Below are positions 16,982-24,980 of a stretch of 64,000 nucleotides of DNA, in pieces. The notes under the pieces were generated by a model. The model did not search any database and was not told where the DNA came from. It saw only the letters and a program-made list of their open reading frames with translations. A program made the position numbers and the translations under genes. Each line of letters starts with the position of its first letter. Within the stretch, counting starts at the first letter, position 1. This DNA is from Caviibacter abscessus (GTDB lineage: Bacteria > Fusobacteriota > Fusobacteriia > Fusobacteriales > Leptotrichiaceae), in assembly GCF_001517835.1 (NCBI RefSeq), contig NZ_LOQG01000003.1, forward strand, positions 23,288-87,287, given 5' to 3'.

Positions 16982-18808
16982 ATGTGCGGAATAGTAGGGT
17001 ACATTGGAAATAAAAATGCAACACAATTTGTGTTGAATGGTTTAGAAAAATTAGAGTATAGAGGTTATGATTCATCAGGAATTGCAACTATTTATAATGG
17101 AAAAATTAATGTTAAAAAGAAAAAAGGAAGAATACAAGTATTAAAAAATGAACTTAGTAAATCTCAACTTCTTGGAAATATTGCAATAGGTCATACAAGA
17201 TGGGCAACTCATGGTGAACCTTCTGATATAAATGCACACCCTCATGTTGATGAAAAAGGAGAATTTGCGGTTGTTCATAATGGAATAATTGAAAATTATA
17301 CTGATTTAAAAGAAATGTTAGAAAAAAAAGGATATCATTTTATTTCATGTACAGATACTGAAGTAATAGTTCATTTATTGTCTTATTATAAAAAAGATAG
17401 TTTATTAGAAACTGTATATGAAATAAAAAAGCATTTAAAGGGAGCATATGTACTTGGAATAATCTCAAAAAATGATCCGGATACATTAATCGCAGTAAGA
17501 AATGAAGGAGCATTAATAGTTGGTAAAGGTTATGAAGAAAATTTTATTTCATCTGATATATCAGCAATTTTAGAGCACACAAAAGATGTTTATTTTATTG
17601 AAAATGGAGAAATTGTAGTTTTAACTAAGGATAATATAAGTATATTTAATGAAAATTTATGTGAAATAAAAAGGGAGTTATGTCATTTAGATTTAGATGT
17701 ACAAGCTGCAAATAAAAATGGATATCCACATTTTATGTTAAAGGAAATATTTGAACAACCTCAAGCAGTTGAAAATACAATTAAAAGAAAATTAAATGAG
17801 CAAGGGACTGTTGATATATCAAATATACAAATATCTAAAGAATACTTAAAAAATATTAATAAAATATATATTGTGGCTTGTGGAACTGCGTATAATGCAG
17901 GGTGTATAGGCAAATATGCTGTTGAAAAACTAGCGAAAATACCCGTTTATACTGAGATAGCTTCTGAATTTAGATATAACTGTCAGTTTATAGATGAAAA
18001 AACTCTTGTAATAATTGTAAGTCAGTCTGGAGAAACAGCAGATACACTTGCTGCACTTAGACAAGCTAAACAAATGGGAGCCAAGATTTTTTCTATAACA
18101 AATGTGGTTGGTTCATCAATTGCAAGAGAATCAGATTATGTATTTTATACTTGGGCAGGACCTGAAATTGCAGTAGCTTCAACAAAAGCATATATAACGC
18201 AATTGGTTGCTATGTATTTAATAGCTATGGATTTTGGATATAAAAATGAGAATTTAGATATAAAAGAGTATAAAGAACTATTAAATGAATTATTAACTTT
18301 ACCAAGTAAAATAGAAAAAATATTAAGTGAAAAAGATAAATTTAAAAAAATAACAAATAGAATAAAAGATAGTAAAGCTGTTTTTTATTTAGGTCGTGGC
18401 ATTGACTATATGAGTGCAATGGAAGCAGCTTTAAAATTAAAGGAGATTTCATATATATTTACAGAAGCTTTTGCTGCTGGAGAATTAAAACATGGTACGA
18501 TAGCCTTAATAGAAAAAGATATTCCTGTTATTACAATAGCAACTCAGGAAAATTTAGTAGATAAAATATTTTCAAATATACAAGAAGTTAAGGCAAGAAA
18601 AGCAGACACTATTTCTATAATTAAAGAAAATTATACAAATATTTATAATATTTCAGATGAAGTAATTATTATACCAGATACAATTGATTTATTTATGCCA
18701 ATATTAAGTATAATTCCTACACAATTAATGGCTTATTATGCTTCAATATTAAATGGAAATGATGTTGATAAACCAAGAAACTTGGCAAAATCAGTAACAG
18801 TTGAATAG
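16982..18808 (+). CDS. glmS: Glutamine-fructose-6-phosphate aminotransferase (isomerizing)
   Basis: A 608-residue enzyme making glucosamine-6-phosphate from fructose-6-phosphate and glutamine, the first step of peptidoglycan and LPS amino-sugar synthesis. The N-terminal class II glutaminase begins MCGIVGYIGNKNA with nucleophile Cys2 and shows YRGYDSSGIA, GHTRWATHGEP and HNGIIENY. Two SIS isomerase domains follow (ACGTAYNAG, SQSGETADTLAAL, then GRGIDYMSAMEAALKLKE), and the protein ends PRNLAKSVTVE, the conserved GlmS tail. Translation is preceded by ATAGGAGGC. Expression is under the glmS ribozyme upstream. A single-gene unit closed by the hairpin at 18901-18936. Confidence 0.98.
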   Translation: MCGIVGYIGNKNATQFVLNGLEKLEYRGYDSSGIATIYNGKINVKKKKGRIQVLKNELSKSQLLGNIAIGHTRWATHGEPSDINAHPHVDEKGEFAVVHNGIIENYTDLKEMLEKKGYHFISCTDTEVIVHLLSYYKKDSLLETVYEIKKHLKGAYVLGIISKNDPDTLIAVRNEGALIVGKGYEENFISSDISAILEHTKDVYFIENGEIVVLTKDNISIFNENLCEIKRELCHLDLDVQAANKNGYPHFMLKEIFEQPQAVENTIKRKLNEQGTVDISNIQISKEYLKNINKIYIVACGTAYNAGCIGKYAVEKLAKIPVYTEIASEFRYNCQFIDEKTLVIIVSQSGETADTLAALRQAKQMGAKIFSITNVVGSSIARESDYVFYTWAGPEIAVASTKAYITQLVAMYLIAMDFGYKNENLDIKEYKELLNELLTLPSKIEKILSEKDKFKKITNRIKDSKAVFYLGRGIDYMSAMEAALKLKEISYIFTEAFAAGELKHGTIALIEKDIPVITIATQENLVDKIFSNIQEVKARKADTISIIKENYTNIYNISDEVIIIPDTIDLFMPILSIIPTQLMAYYASILNGNDVDKPRNLAKSVTVE

Positions 18809-18900
18809 ATAAATTGGCACAAGCTCTAGTAAAATAAGAAAAAGAAAAAAATAGTAATTATTATAGAAATAATTCAAACTCAACAATAGTTGAGCTTATA

Positions 18901-18936
18901 AAAATGAGCTTTATTAAATATAGCTCATTTTTTTTA
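18901..18936 (+). terminator. glmS terminator
   Basis: Stem AAAATGAGCT (18901-18910) / AGCTCATTTT (18922-18931), 11-base loop, followed by a run of T. Confidence 0.8.
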
Positions 18937-19044
18937 AATTTTATAATTGCATACAAGAAAAAATCTATGATGTTATAAAGTCAATACAATAAAAATTAAA
19001 TTAGATATTATAATTTTTATTATATAATAAAAAAACTTAATTTA

Positions 19045-19074
19045 TTGACTTTTAAAGCCGTTATTTTTTATAAT
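19045..19074 (+). promoter_or_regulatory. Promoter for proX-pepD operon
   Basis: -35 TTGACT (19045-19050), 18-base spacer, -10 TATAAT (19069-19074). Leader of about 86 bases before proX. Confidence 0.65.
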
Positions 19075-19167
19075 AAATTTATATTATAAATTAAAAGTTT
19101 AGATAAATTTACTTTTTTTCCGTTTTCATATGTTATAATTTAATATAAATAATAAAGAGGTAAAGTT

Positions 19168-19638
19168 ATGGAAAAAATGATATATGATTTACTTAAAGCT
19201 TTAAAGATTGAATATGAAAAGTTAGAACATGAACCTATAACTTCTGTAAAAAATGCACCGAAATTAAAAGGACAACAAGTTAAAAATTTAGTATTAAAAG
19301 CTAAAAGTAGTAATAAAATATATCTTGTTATACTACACGATGAAAAATCTGTGAATTTAACTAATTTAGCAGAATTATTGAATGAAAAAAGATTATCATT
19401 TGCAAGCGAAAAAGTATTAGAACAATGTTTGCATTGTAAACCGGGTGTTGTAACTCCATTTGGTTTAATATATGATACTGAAAATATTATTAATGTAATT
19501 ATTGATACTCAAATAGATACAAATACAACAGTTGGTTTTCATCCGTTTATAAACACAATTACCCTTAATATACAATTTTACGATTTTGAAAAATTTTTAA
19601 AATATGCTAATCATAAACCTATATTTTTAAATTTATAA
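19168..19638 (+). CDS. proX: Prolyl-tRNA deacylase (ProX/PrdX, YbaK-like editing domain)
   Basis: A 156-residue stand-alone editing domain. The sequence shows the ProX pattern: LEHEPITSVKNAP, GQQVKNLVLKAK, YLVILHDEKSVNL, KPGVVTPFGLIYD, and GFHPFINTITLNI. These hydrolyse mischarged Ala-tRNA-Pro, complementing the ProRS editing domain. The lysine in the KNLVLK segment and the late HP motif correspond to conserved family positions. RBS AAAGAGG before ATG 19168. It heads a unit with a 49-residue ORF, pepD and the RNase M5 fusion. Confidence 0.85.
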   Translation: MEKMIYDLLKALKIEYEKLEHEPITSVKNAPKLKGQQVKNLVLKAKSSNKIYLVILHDEKSVNLTNLAELLNEKRLSFASEKVLEQCLHCKPGVVTPFGLIYDTENIINVIIDTQIDTNTTVGFHPFINTITLNIQFYDFEKFLKYANHKPIFLNL

Positions 19639-19647
19639 AGGAGAGAT

Positions 19648-19797
19648 ATGGACTACTATAGAAAATTAATTATAAAAATATTAGACAAAAGCCTAGTTGG
19701 AAGTAATGATCCTATACTTAAAAAGCTTAAAAATAACGTTGATTTAAGTCAAGAAGATAGACGTTATTTGGAAGAGTTATTAGAAAATATATTGTAA
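19648..19797 (+). CDS. Small protein, 49 residues, unknown
   Basis: An ATG with a strong AAAGGAGAG ribosome site opens 49 codons beginning MDYYRKLIIKILDKSL and ending RRYLEELLENIL. The product is charged, probably two short helices joined by a loop, without signal or membrane segment. It fits exactly between proX (ten bases upstream) and pepD (15 bases downstream), with its own spacing and ribosome site, which argues that it is a real gene. I recognise no family. Confidence 0.6.
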   Translation: MDYYRKLIIKILDKSLVGSNDPILKKLKNNVDLSQEDRRYLEELLENIL

Positions 19798-19812
19798 AAG
19801 GAGAGTATTTAT

Positions 19813-21267
19813 ATGGAATTAGAAAAGTTATATCCAGAAAGAGTATTTCACTATTTTCGTGAAATATCAAAAATACCTAGAGGCTCAGGTAATGAAAAAG
19901 AAATAAGTGATTATTTAGTTAAATTTGCAAAAGATCACAATCTTTATGTTTATCAAGATGAGAAATACAATATTTTAATAAGAAAAGAAGCAACTAAGGG
20001 ATATAAAAAATATAAACCAATTGCACTTCAAGGACATATGGATATGGTTTGCGAAAAAAATAAAGACGTAGAATTTGATTTTGAAAAAGATGAAATTAAA
20101 ATACTTGTTAAAGATGGATTTTTAGTTGCAGATGGAACAACTTTAGGTGCTGATAATGGAATATGTGTTGCTATGGTACTTTCAATATTAGAATCTAACG
20201 AAATTAAGCATCCAAAGCTTGAGATACTTTTAACTACTGATGAAGAGGTAGGTATGTCTGGAGCTATATTTTTTGATGTATCAAAATTGGAATCGGATAT
20301 TTTAGTAAATGTTGACAGTGAACAATACGGTACAATTTGTGTAAGTAGTGCAGGTTGTGCAAGAGTTAGAACTATGATTGATTTTGAAATGGAAGAAATA
20401 ATAAATAAAGACAAAATTTATTCACTTGAGCTAAAAGGTTTAAGTGGTGGTCATAGTGGTGCTGATATAAATGAAAATAAGGCAAATGCAAATAAAATTT
20501 TAAATGAAATTATAAGAAGATTATCTATAACAAAAGATGTAAATATAATAGACTTTAACGGTGGTAATAAAAATAATACAATACCTAGAGAATCACATGC
20601 ACATATAGTATGTGATGAAAATTTTGAAACTGTAAATGAAATTGTACAAATGGCAATGGATTCACTTAGTTATGAATATAAAGAAAGTGAAAGTACAATG
20701 CAAGTAATTGTAGAAAAAATAGAATATACAGGTCAAAAACAAATGACAATATCTTCAACATATAAATTCATGCAATATATATCTGGGTATTTAACAGGTG
20801 TAATCAGAAAAAGTAAAGATATAGAAAATCTAATACAAACTTCTTTAAATTTAGGTGTTGTAGAATTAAATAACGGTCATTTAATGATTAATACTTTAGT
20901 TAGAAGTGCTATATTAAAAGAACAAAATGATTTATGTGATTATGTTGTTGAATACGGAAATAAATTTGGTGGAGAAAGCATTATTGATGATACTGCAAAT
21001 CCTTGGGAATATAAAAAAGATTCAAAGATAAGAGACTATTTTGCAAAAGTATTTAAAGAGCAAACAGGACAATATCCTAAAATAGAAGCAATACATGCAG
21101 GACTTGAATGTGGTATTTTTTATGAAAGTAATGATAAATTAGATATAATTTCAATAGGACCTGATATTAAAAATCCGCATACGCCTGATGAAAGAATGAG
21201 TATAAGTGCAGTAGCCCAAACTTGGGAATTTTTATTAAAAGTATTAGAGGAGTACACAATTGTTTAA
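19813..21267 (+). CDS. pepD: Aminoacyl-histidine dipeptidase (M20 family, PepD)
   Basis: A 484-residue zinc dipeptidase. M20 motifs are clear: LQGHMDMVCEKN (metal ligand His and Asp), GTTLGADNGICVAM with bridging Asp, LTTDEEVGMSGA with catalytic and ligand Glu residues, and, late, AIHAGLECGIFYE with a ligand His. The start MELEKLYPERVFHYFREISKIPR is the usual PepD N-terminus. It cleaves Xaa-His and other dipeptides in the cytoplasm, in line with the peptide uptake genes in this window. Preceded by AAAAGGAGAG. Its stop overlaps the TTG start of the next gene. Confidence 0.93.
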   Translation: MELEKLYPERVFHYFREISKIPRGSGNEKEISDYLVKFAKDHNLYVYQDEKYNILIRKEATKGYKKYKPIALQGHMDMVCEKNKDVEFDFEKDEIKILVKDGFLVADGTTLGADNGICVAMVLSILESNEIKHPKLEILLTTDEEVGMSGAIFFDVSKLESDILVNVDSEQYGTICVSSAGCARVRTMIDFEMEEIINKDKIYSLELKGLSGGHSGADINENKANANKILNEIIRRLSITKDVNIIDFNGGNKNNTIPRESHAHIVCDENFETVNEIVQMAMDSLSYEYKESESTMQVIVEKIEYTGQKQMTISSTYKFMQYISGYLTGVIRKSKDIENLIQTSLNLGVVELNNGHLMINTLVRSAILKEQNDLCDYVVEYGNKFGGESIIDDTANPWEYKKDSKIRDYFAKVFKEQTGQYPKIEAIHAGLECGIFYESNDKLDIISIGPDIKNPHTPDERMSISAVAQTWEFLLKVLEEYTIV

Positions 21268-22324
21268 TGTAGATGGTATAGTTGTTGTTGAGGGAAAAGA
21301 TGATAAAACAGCACTAAGTCGGGTTATATCAGCAAATATTTTTGTATTAAACGGTATGACTGGAGCAAATCAGAAAAAAATTGATTATTTAAAAGATTTG
21401 AGTAACAATAATACAATATACTTATTAACCGATCCTGATTTTGCAGGTGAAAAAATAAGAGAAAAAATAAATAAAAATATACCCAATATTATTAATCTAT
21501 ATGCATCAAGAAATTTATGCCTTAGAGATGGTAATGTAGGAGTAGAGAATTTGCTTGATGAGGCTATACTTAATATTTTTAAAAATATTAGACATAGTAA
21601 AAATCAAAAAGATAAATTTTCAATGCAAGATTTAATAGATAACGGTTTAACTTTAACAGATGATTCAAGTATTAAAAGAGCAGTTTTAGGGGATGTTTTA
21701 TCAATTGGATATTCTAATACTAAGGGATTACTTAAAAAATTAAATTTACTTAATATTAGTAAAGAAGAATTTGAAAATGCAATGACAATAGTAAATAAAA
21801 TGTATGATAAAAAAGATAAAATTGCATGTATTTTCGGTAAATTTTTTCCTGTACATAAAGGTCATATTTCGTTTATAAAATACGTGAGTAGATATTGTAA
21901 AAAACTATATGTCTATGTTTGTGAAGAAACAAAAAGAGATATAAAATTACAAGAAGAGTCAAAATTAAATAAAAACATGACAATTAAAGATAGAAAATTA
22001 TTTGTTGAAAAAGAGTTAAAAGGATATAAAAATATATACGTTAAAGTTTTAAATGAAGATGGAATAGAGTCATATCCTAATGGTTGGCAAAAATGGAGTG
22101 AAAGAGTTAGGCAAACTTTAGATAAAGATAATATAAAAATAGATTGTATATTTACAAATGAAGTACAAGATATTGAAAATTATTCTAAATATCTTAATAC
22201 ACCTGCGTATTTAGTTGACCCTAAAAGAATAGGATATTACATATCATCAACGAAAATAAGAGAAAATCCTGAAAAATATATAGATTTTATACCTGATAGT
22301 GTAAAAGAATTTTTAGGTCTATAA
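21260..22324 (+). CDS. Fusion of RNase M5 (TOPRIM) and NadR-type NMN adenylyltransferase
   Basis: A 354-residue two-domain protein. Residues 1-175 resemble ribonuclease M5: VDGIVVVEGKDDKTAL with Glu11, the TOPRIM pair YLLTDPDFAGEKIR (Asp58, Asp60), HAFL-like region VGVENLLDEAI, then GYSNTKGLLKKLN. RNase M5 matures 5S rRNA. Residues 186-354 match the NMN adenylyltransferase domain of NadR: CIFGKFFPVHKGHISFI (193-202 holding the (T/G)xxPxHxGH nucleotide site), RDIKLQEESK, EDGIESYPNGWQKWSE, and the end motif YISSTKIRENPEKY (328-334) typical of nucleotidylyltransferases. The NadR kinase domain is absent. The start is TTG 21260, overlapping the pepD stop with GAGGAG upstream; no ATG fits before the conserved motif. 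Two activities in one chain, 5S processing and NAD synthesis, is unusual. Confidence 0.82.
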   Translation: MFNVDGIVVVEGKDDKTALSRVISANIFVLNGMTGANQKKIDYLKDLSNNNTIYLLTDPDFAGEKIREKINKNIPNIINLYASRNLCLRDGNVGVENLLDEAILNIFKNIRHSKNQKDKFSMQDLIDNGLTLTDDSSIKRAVLGDVLSIGYSNTKGLLKKLNLLNISKEEFENAMTIVNKMYDKKDKIACIFGKFFPVHKGHISFIKYVSRYCKKLYVYVCEETKRDIKLQEESKLNKNMTIKDRKLFVEKELKGYKNIYVKVLNEDGIESYPNGWQKWSERVRQTLDKDNIKIDCIFTNEVQDIENYSKYLNTPAYLVDPKRIGYYISSTKIRENPEKYIDFIPDSVKEFLGL

Positions 22325-22352
22325 AAAGCGATTCATTTGAATTGCTTTTTTT
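22323..22352 (+). terminator. Terminator after the RNase M5-NMNAT gene
   Basis: Stem AAAAAGCGATTC / GAATTGCTTTTT (one G-T pair) with a 4-base loop ATTT, then T residues. Starts at the stop codon. Confidence 0.75.
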
Positions 22353-22442
22353 AATTATTGCATAAAAATAATTTTTTTTATAAAAAAATAGAAAAAATTT
22401 TAAATTTTAATCATTAAAATATTAATAGATCTTATTAAAAAT

Positions 22443-22451
22443 TGATATAAT
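22443..22451 (+). promoter_or_regulatory. Candidate extended -10 promoter of the surface locus
   Basis: TGATATAAT (22443-22451) with no good -35; alternative -35 TTGAAA (22451-22456) with CATAAT (22473-22478) at 16 bases. Either gives a short leader before ATG 22529. Confidence 0.4.
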
Positions 22452-22528
22452 TGAAACTTATGTAAACTGTTGCATAATGAAATAATTTACTATACAATTA
22501 ATCTAAAAAATTTAAATAAGGAGGATAA

Positions 22529-24964
22529 ATGAATAAAACTAGATTATTTGTATCAATACTACTACTAACAAACTTAGCTTATTCATTAGAAGGTGAACTT
22601 AAAACTGGTATAAAAATATCTCCGGAATTTACATCAAAAGAAAATAATACTAGCACTAATACTAATGAAGAACGGTTTACTTATAACAAAACTGGCTATA
22701 ACTTTACTATTTTAGATTTAACTTTAAAAGATAAAATACACGGTTTTACATTTGGAACTGTAACTAAATCAAGTAGAAAAAACATTTTGATTAATGATTG
22801 GGCTAGTGAACAATACAATAAGGAAGCAGAAAGAAAAGAAAAAAATCATGATTTTCAATCAAAATTGTTTGTTGATTGGAAATATCCCAAAGAAGGTAAA
22901 ATCGGTGCTAATCTAGGAATTGATTATTATATCGATAATTATTTTAAAAAGAAATTAAGCGATAAAGGGAAAACTTTAGAAGAAGAGACATATGATTTAG
23001 AATTTATTGAAAATGATAAGAAGAAGTATTTGGGTGGAGATGTTAAACTTAGAGCAGGATTAAAATTAAAGCCTATTGAAAAATTAAATATTGAGATAGA
23101 CTCTGAATATTATGCAAATAACTTTGTTAATTATACTAAAGGATATCCATACTTTTATTTAAAAAACAAATTGAATTATGATAATTTTAATTTTAGTCAT
23201 GATTTCAAGTATAACCTAAGATCTTTATCAGTTAAGTATACAGAAGAAAAAGAAAATGAAAAAGATGAATCATTTTCTTACCTTAACAATTTTGTAAGAA
23301 GATATACTCAAGATATTAAGTCAGATTATACTCATAAGGTAAATGAAGATACGTATAAGATTAGTGTAGAACTTAATGATAAGGGTTATTTTATTGGCGG
23401 ACCAAAAAAAGAAGATAAAACAGACATAATAAATCATAAAATTGATTTTAATACTAATTTAGACATAAACAATAAATTGGAATATGGAATAAATTTAGTA
23501 AATAAAATTGGACTTGAAAATAGATTTGAAACTTCAAAATATCTTAATAATAAAAATTACGAATTATGGTCTGTTGTAAAACCATTTCATAAAATAGAAC
23601 TTAGAAAAGACTTTTATTACAACAATTTCACATTTAAACCAAACATCAATTTTGAAACAAAATTAATTTTCCCAACAACTAAAGATATGTTTATGAGTGA
23701 ATATTTTGTGAGTAAATATACTTTAAATGCAAACTTAGATAATTCATATGAAAAAGATAATATAAATGCAAGTGCTAAATTTAATAATAAAATTAATTTT
23801 AATCTTTTAGGAAAGATACTAAAGGAAGTAAATTCAGAATTTAGTCAATCATATGATGTTAAATATAAATATAATGATAAACTTACATTTACAAGTAAAG
23901 GAAAAAATACAGCTGTATTAAAAACCGTAAATGATGTGCAAGAAAGAGTATATTTTGATAACTTACAATTAGCATATTCAGTAAATGCAGGAGCAGATTA
24001 TACAATAATTAATAATAATAAAACATCAGAAAAAATGAATTTAGTAGTAGATTTAGGACTGAGTCATAAATATGAGATCAGTTATGTTTTAGATGGAGGA
24101 AATGTTCCATTTATACCTGATGATAAGTTTCCAAAGCAACCTGAAGAAAAACCACATAAAGATAAACCTGAAATTAACTTCCCAGAAAAATCAAAAGATA
24201 CAAATAATAACACAGGAAAAAAAGAACAAGGAGGAACAAATATACCACCTGCACCACCATTACCTAAAACTCCAGTGCCTCCAGCTCCGCCATTACCAAG
24301 TACGCCTGGAACAATACCGCCTGCACCACCATTACCAGGTGCAAAAACAGTATCAGAAGAAGTGTTTACTGCGGGCTTAGCTTTACTAAAAAAAGATAAT
24401 AACGAAACTGAGAAGGATAAAAATAAGAAAAAGATAGAAGAACTTGTTAAACCTGAAATTGATTTGAATAGACTCAATGAACCTCAAAAAAGAAAATTTA
24501 AAAACGATCCAAGGCTTTTATTATTCATTCAAGAATATACAGCTAATGCACAATTAAATTATACAAAGGTAATAGATAAATTAACACTAGAAACAGGTGT
24601 TAAAGTGCTAGCAAAATTAGATGTTATTTCACTTATGAAAGAAAAACAAACCAAGGAAAGAAAATCTGAAGAAGATACAAAAGAAAATAGAATTGATTTA
24701 GAAACTTCAAGTTATTACAACATGAAATACAATGTTGGGGGTAAAATAGAAATAGTTCCTAAAGTGAAGGTAAAATATGACTTTATTGAAAATTTCAATT
24801 TAAGCGGATTATTAGAACTTAATATAGACTTTGGTAGAAAGGTCTTAAATAAAATTGAAGATAAAAAAAGAACAGACTATGGAACTTATGGACCAGTTGA
24901 TAGAGTATTTAAGTTAAGAAAAATATCCCCTAAGGTAGGTTTAGAATTAGAGTATAAGTGGTAA
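22529..24964 (+). CDS. Outer-membrane beta-barrel-like surface protein with proline-rich APPLP insert
   Basis: An 811-residue exported protein (signal peptide MNKTRLFVSILLLTNLAYS) with no family I can name. Long stretches alternate polar and hydrophobic residues in short strands separated by charged, asparagine/lysine-rich loops, and the chain ends VGLELEYKW with a terminal aromatic residue, as in outer-membrane barrels. Between strands, about residues 555-625, sits a low-complexity hinge: lysine/proline-rich EEKPHKDKPE, then three PPAPPLP repeats (about 571-605), then a charged segment. ATG 22529 follows AAGGAGGA. The autotransporter gene begins 16 bases after its stop, so the two form one unit. 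Possible roles are a secretion partner, adhesin or receptor; none is proven. Confidence 0.6.
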   Translation: MNKTRLFVSILLLTNLAYSLEGELKTGIKISPEFTSKENNTSTNTNEERFTYNKTGYNFTILDLTLKDKIHGFTFGTVTKSSRKNILINDWASEQYNKEAERKEKNHDFQSKLFVDWKYPKEGKIGANLGIDYYIDNYFKKKLSDKGKTLEEETYDLEFIENDKKKYLGGDVKLRAGLKLKPIEKLNIEIDSEYYANNFVNYTKGYPYFYLKNKLNYDNFNFSHDFKYNLRSLSVKYTEEKENEKDESFSYLNNFVRRYTQDIKSDYTHKVNEDTYKISVELNDKGYFIGGPKKEDKTDIINHKIDFNTNLDINNKLEYGINLVNKIGLENRFETSKYLNNKNYELWSVVKPFHKIELRKDFYYNNFTFKPNINFETKLIFPTTKDMFMSEYFVSKYTLNANLDNSYEKDNINASAKFNNKINFNLLGKILKEVNSEFSQSYDVKYKYNDKLTFTSKGKNTAVLKTVNDVQERVYFDNLQLAYSVNAGADYTIINNNKTSEKMNLVVDLGLSHKYEISYVLDGGNVPFIPDDKFPKQPEEKPHKDKPEINFPEKSKDTNNNTGKKEQGGTNIPPAPPLPKTPVPPAPPLPSTPGTIPPAPPLPGAKTVSEEVFTAGLALLKKDNNETEKDKNKKKIEELVKPEIDLNRLNEPQKRKFKNDPRLLLFIQEYTANAQLNYTKVIDKLTLETGVKVLAKLDVISLMKEKQTKERKSEEDTKENRIDLETSSYYNMKYNVGGKIEIVPKVKVKYDFIENFNLSGLLELNIDFGRKVLNKIEDKKRTDYGTYGPVDRVFKLRKISPKVGLELEYKW

Positions 24965-24980
24965 TAATAAAGGAGAAAAC

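Larger units (their letters stand above)
18809..19167. other. 359-base intergenic region after glmS
   Basis: Holds no credible ORF. It contains a short hairpin CTCAAC-AATA-GTTGAG (18879-18894), the glmS terminator (18901-18936), an extremely AT-rich stretch, and the proX promoter near 19045-19074. Nothing else recognised. Confidence 0.7.

Noticed and set aside
18809..19167. Possible small RNA or attenuator after glmS because of two hairpins
   Set aside because: The second hairpin is an ordinary terminator; no promoter found before the first one within the gap.
24082..24477. A 131-codon minus-strand frame with glycine/proline-rich product
   Set aside because: It is the antisense of the proline repeats of the barrel gene; no ribosome site.
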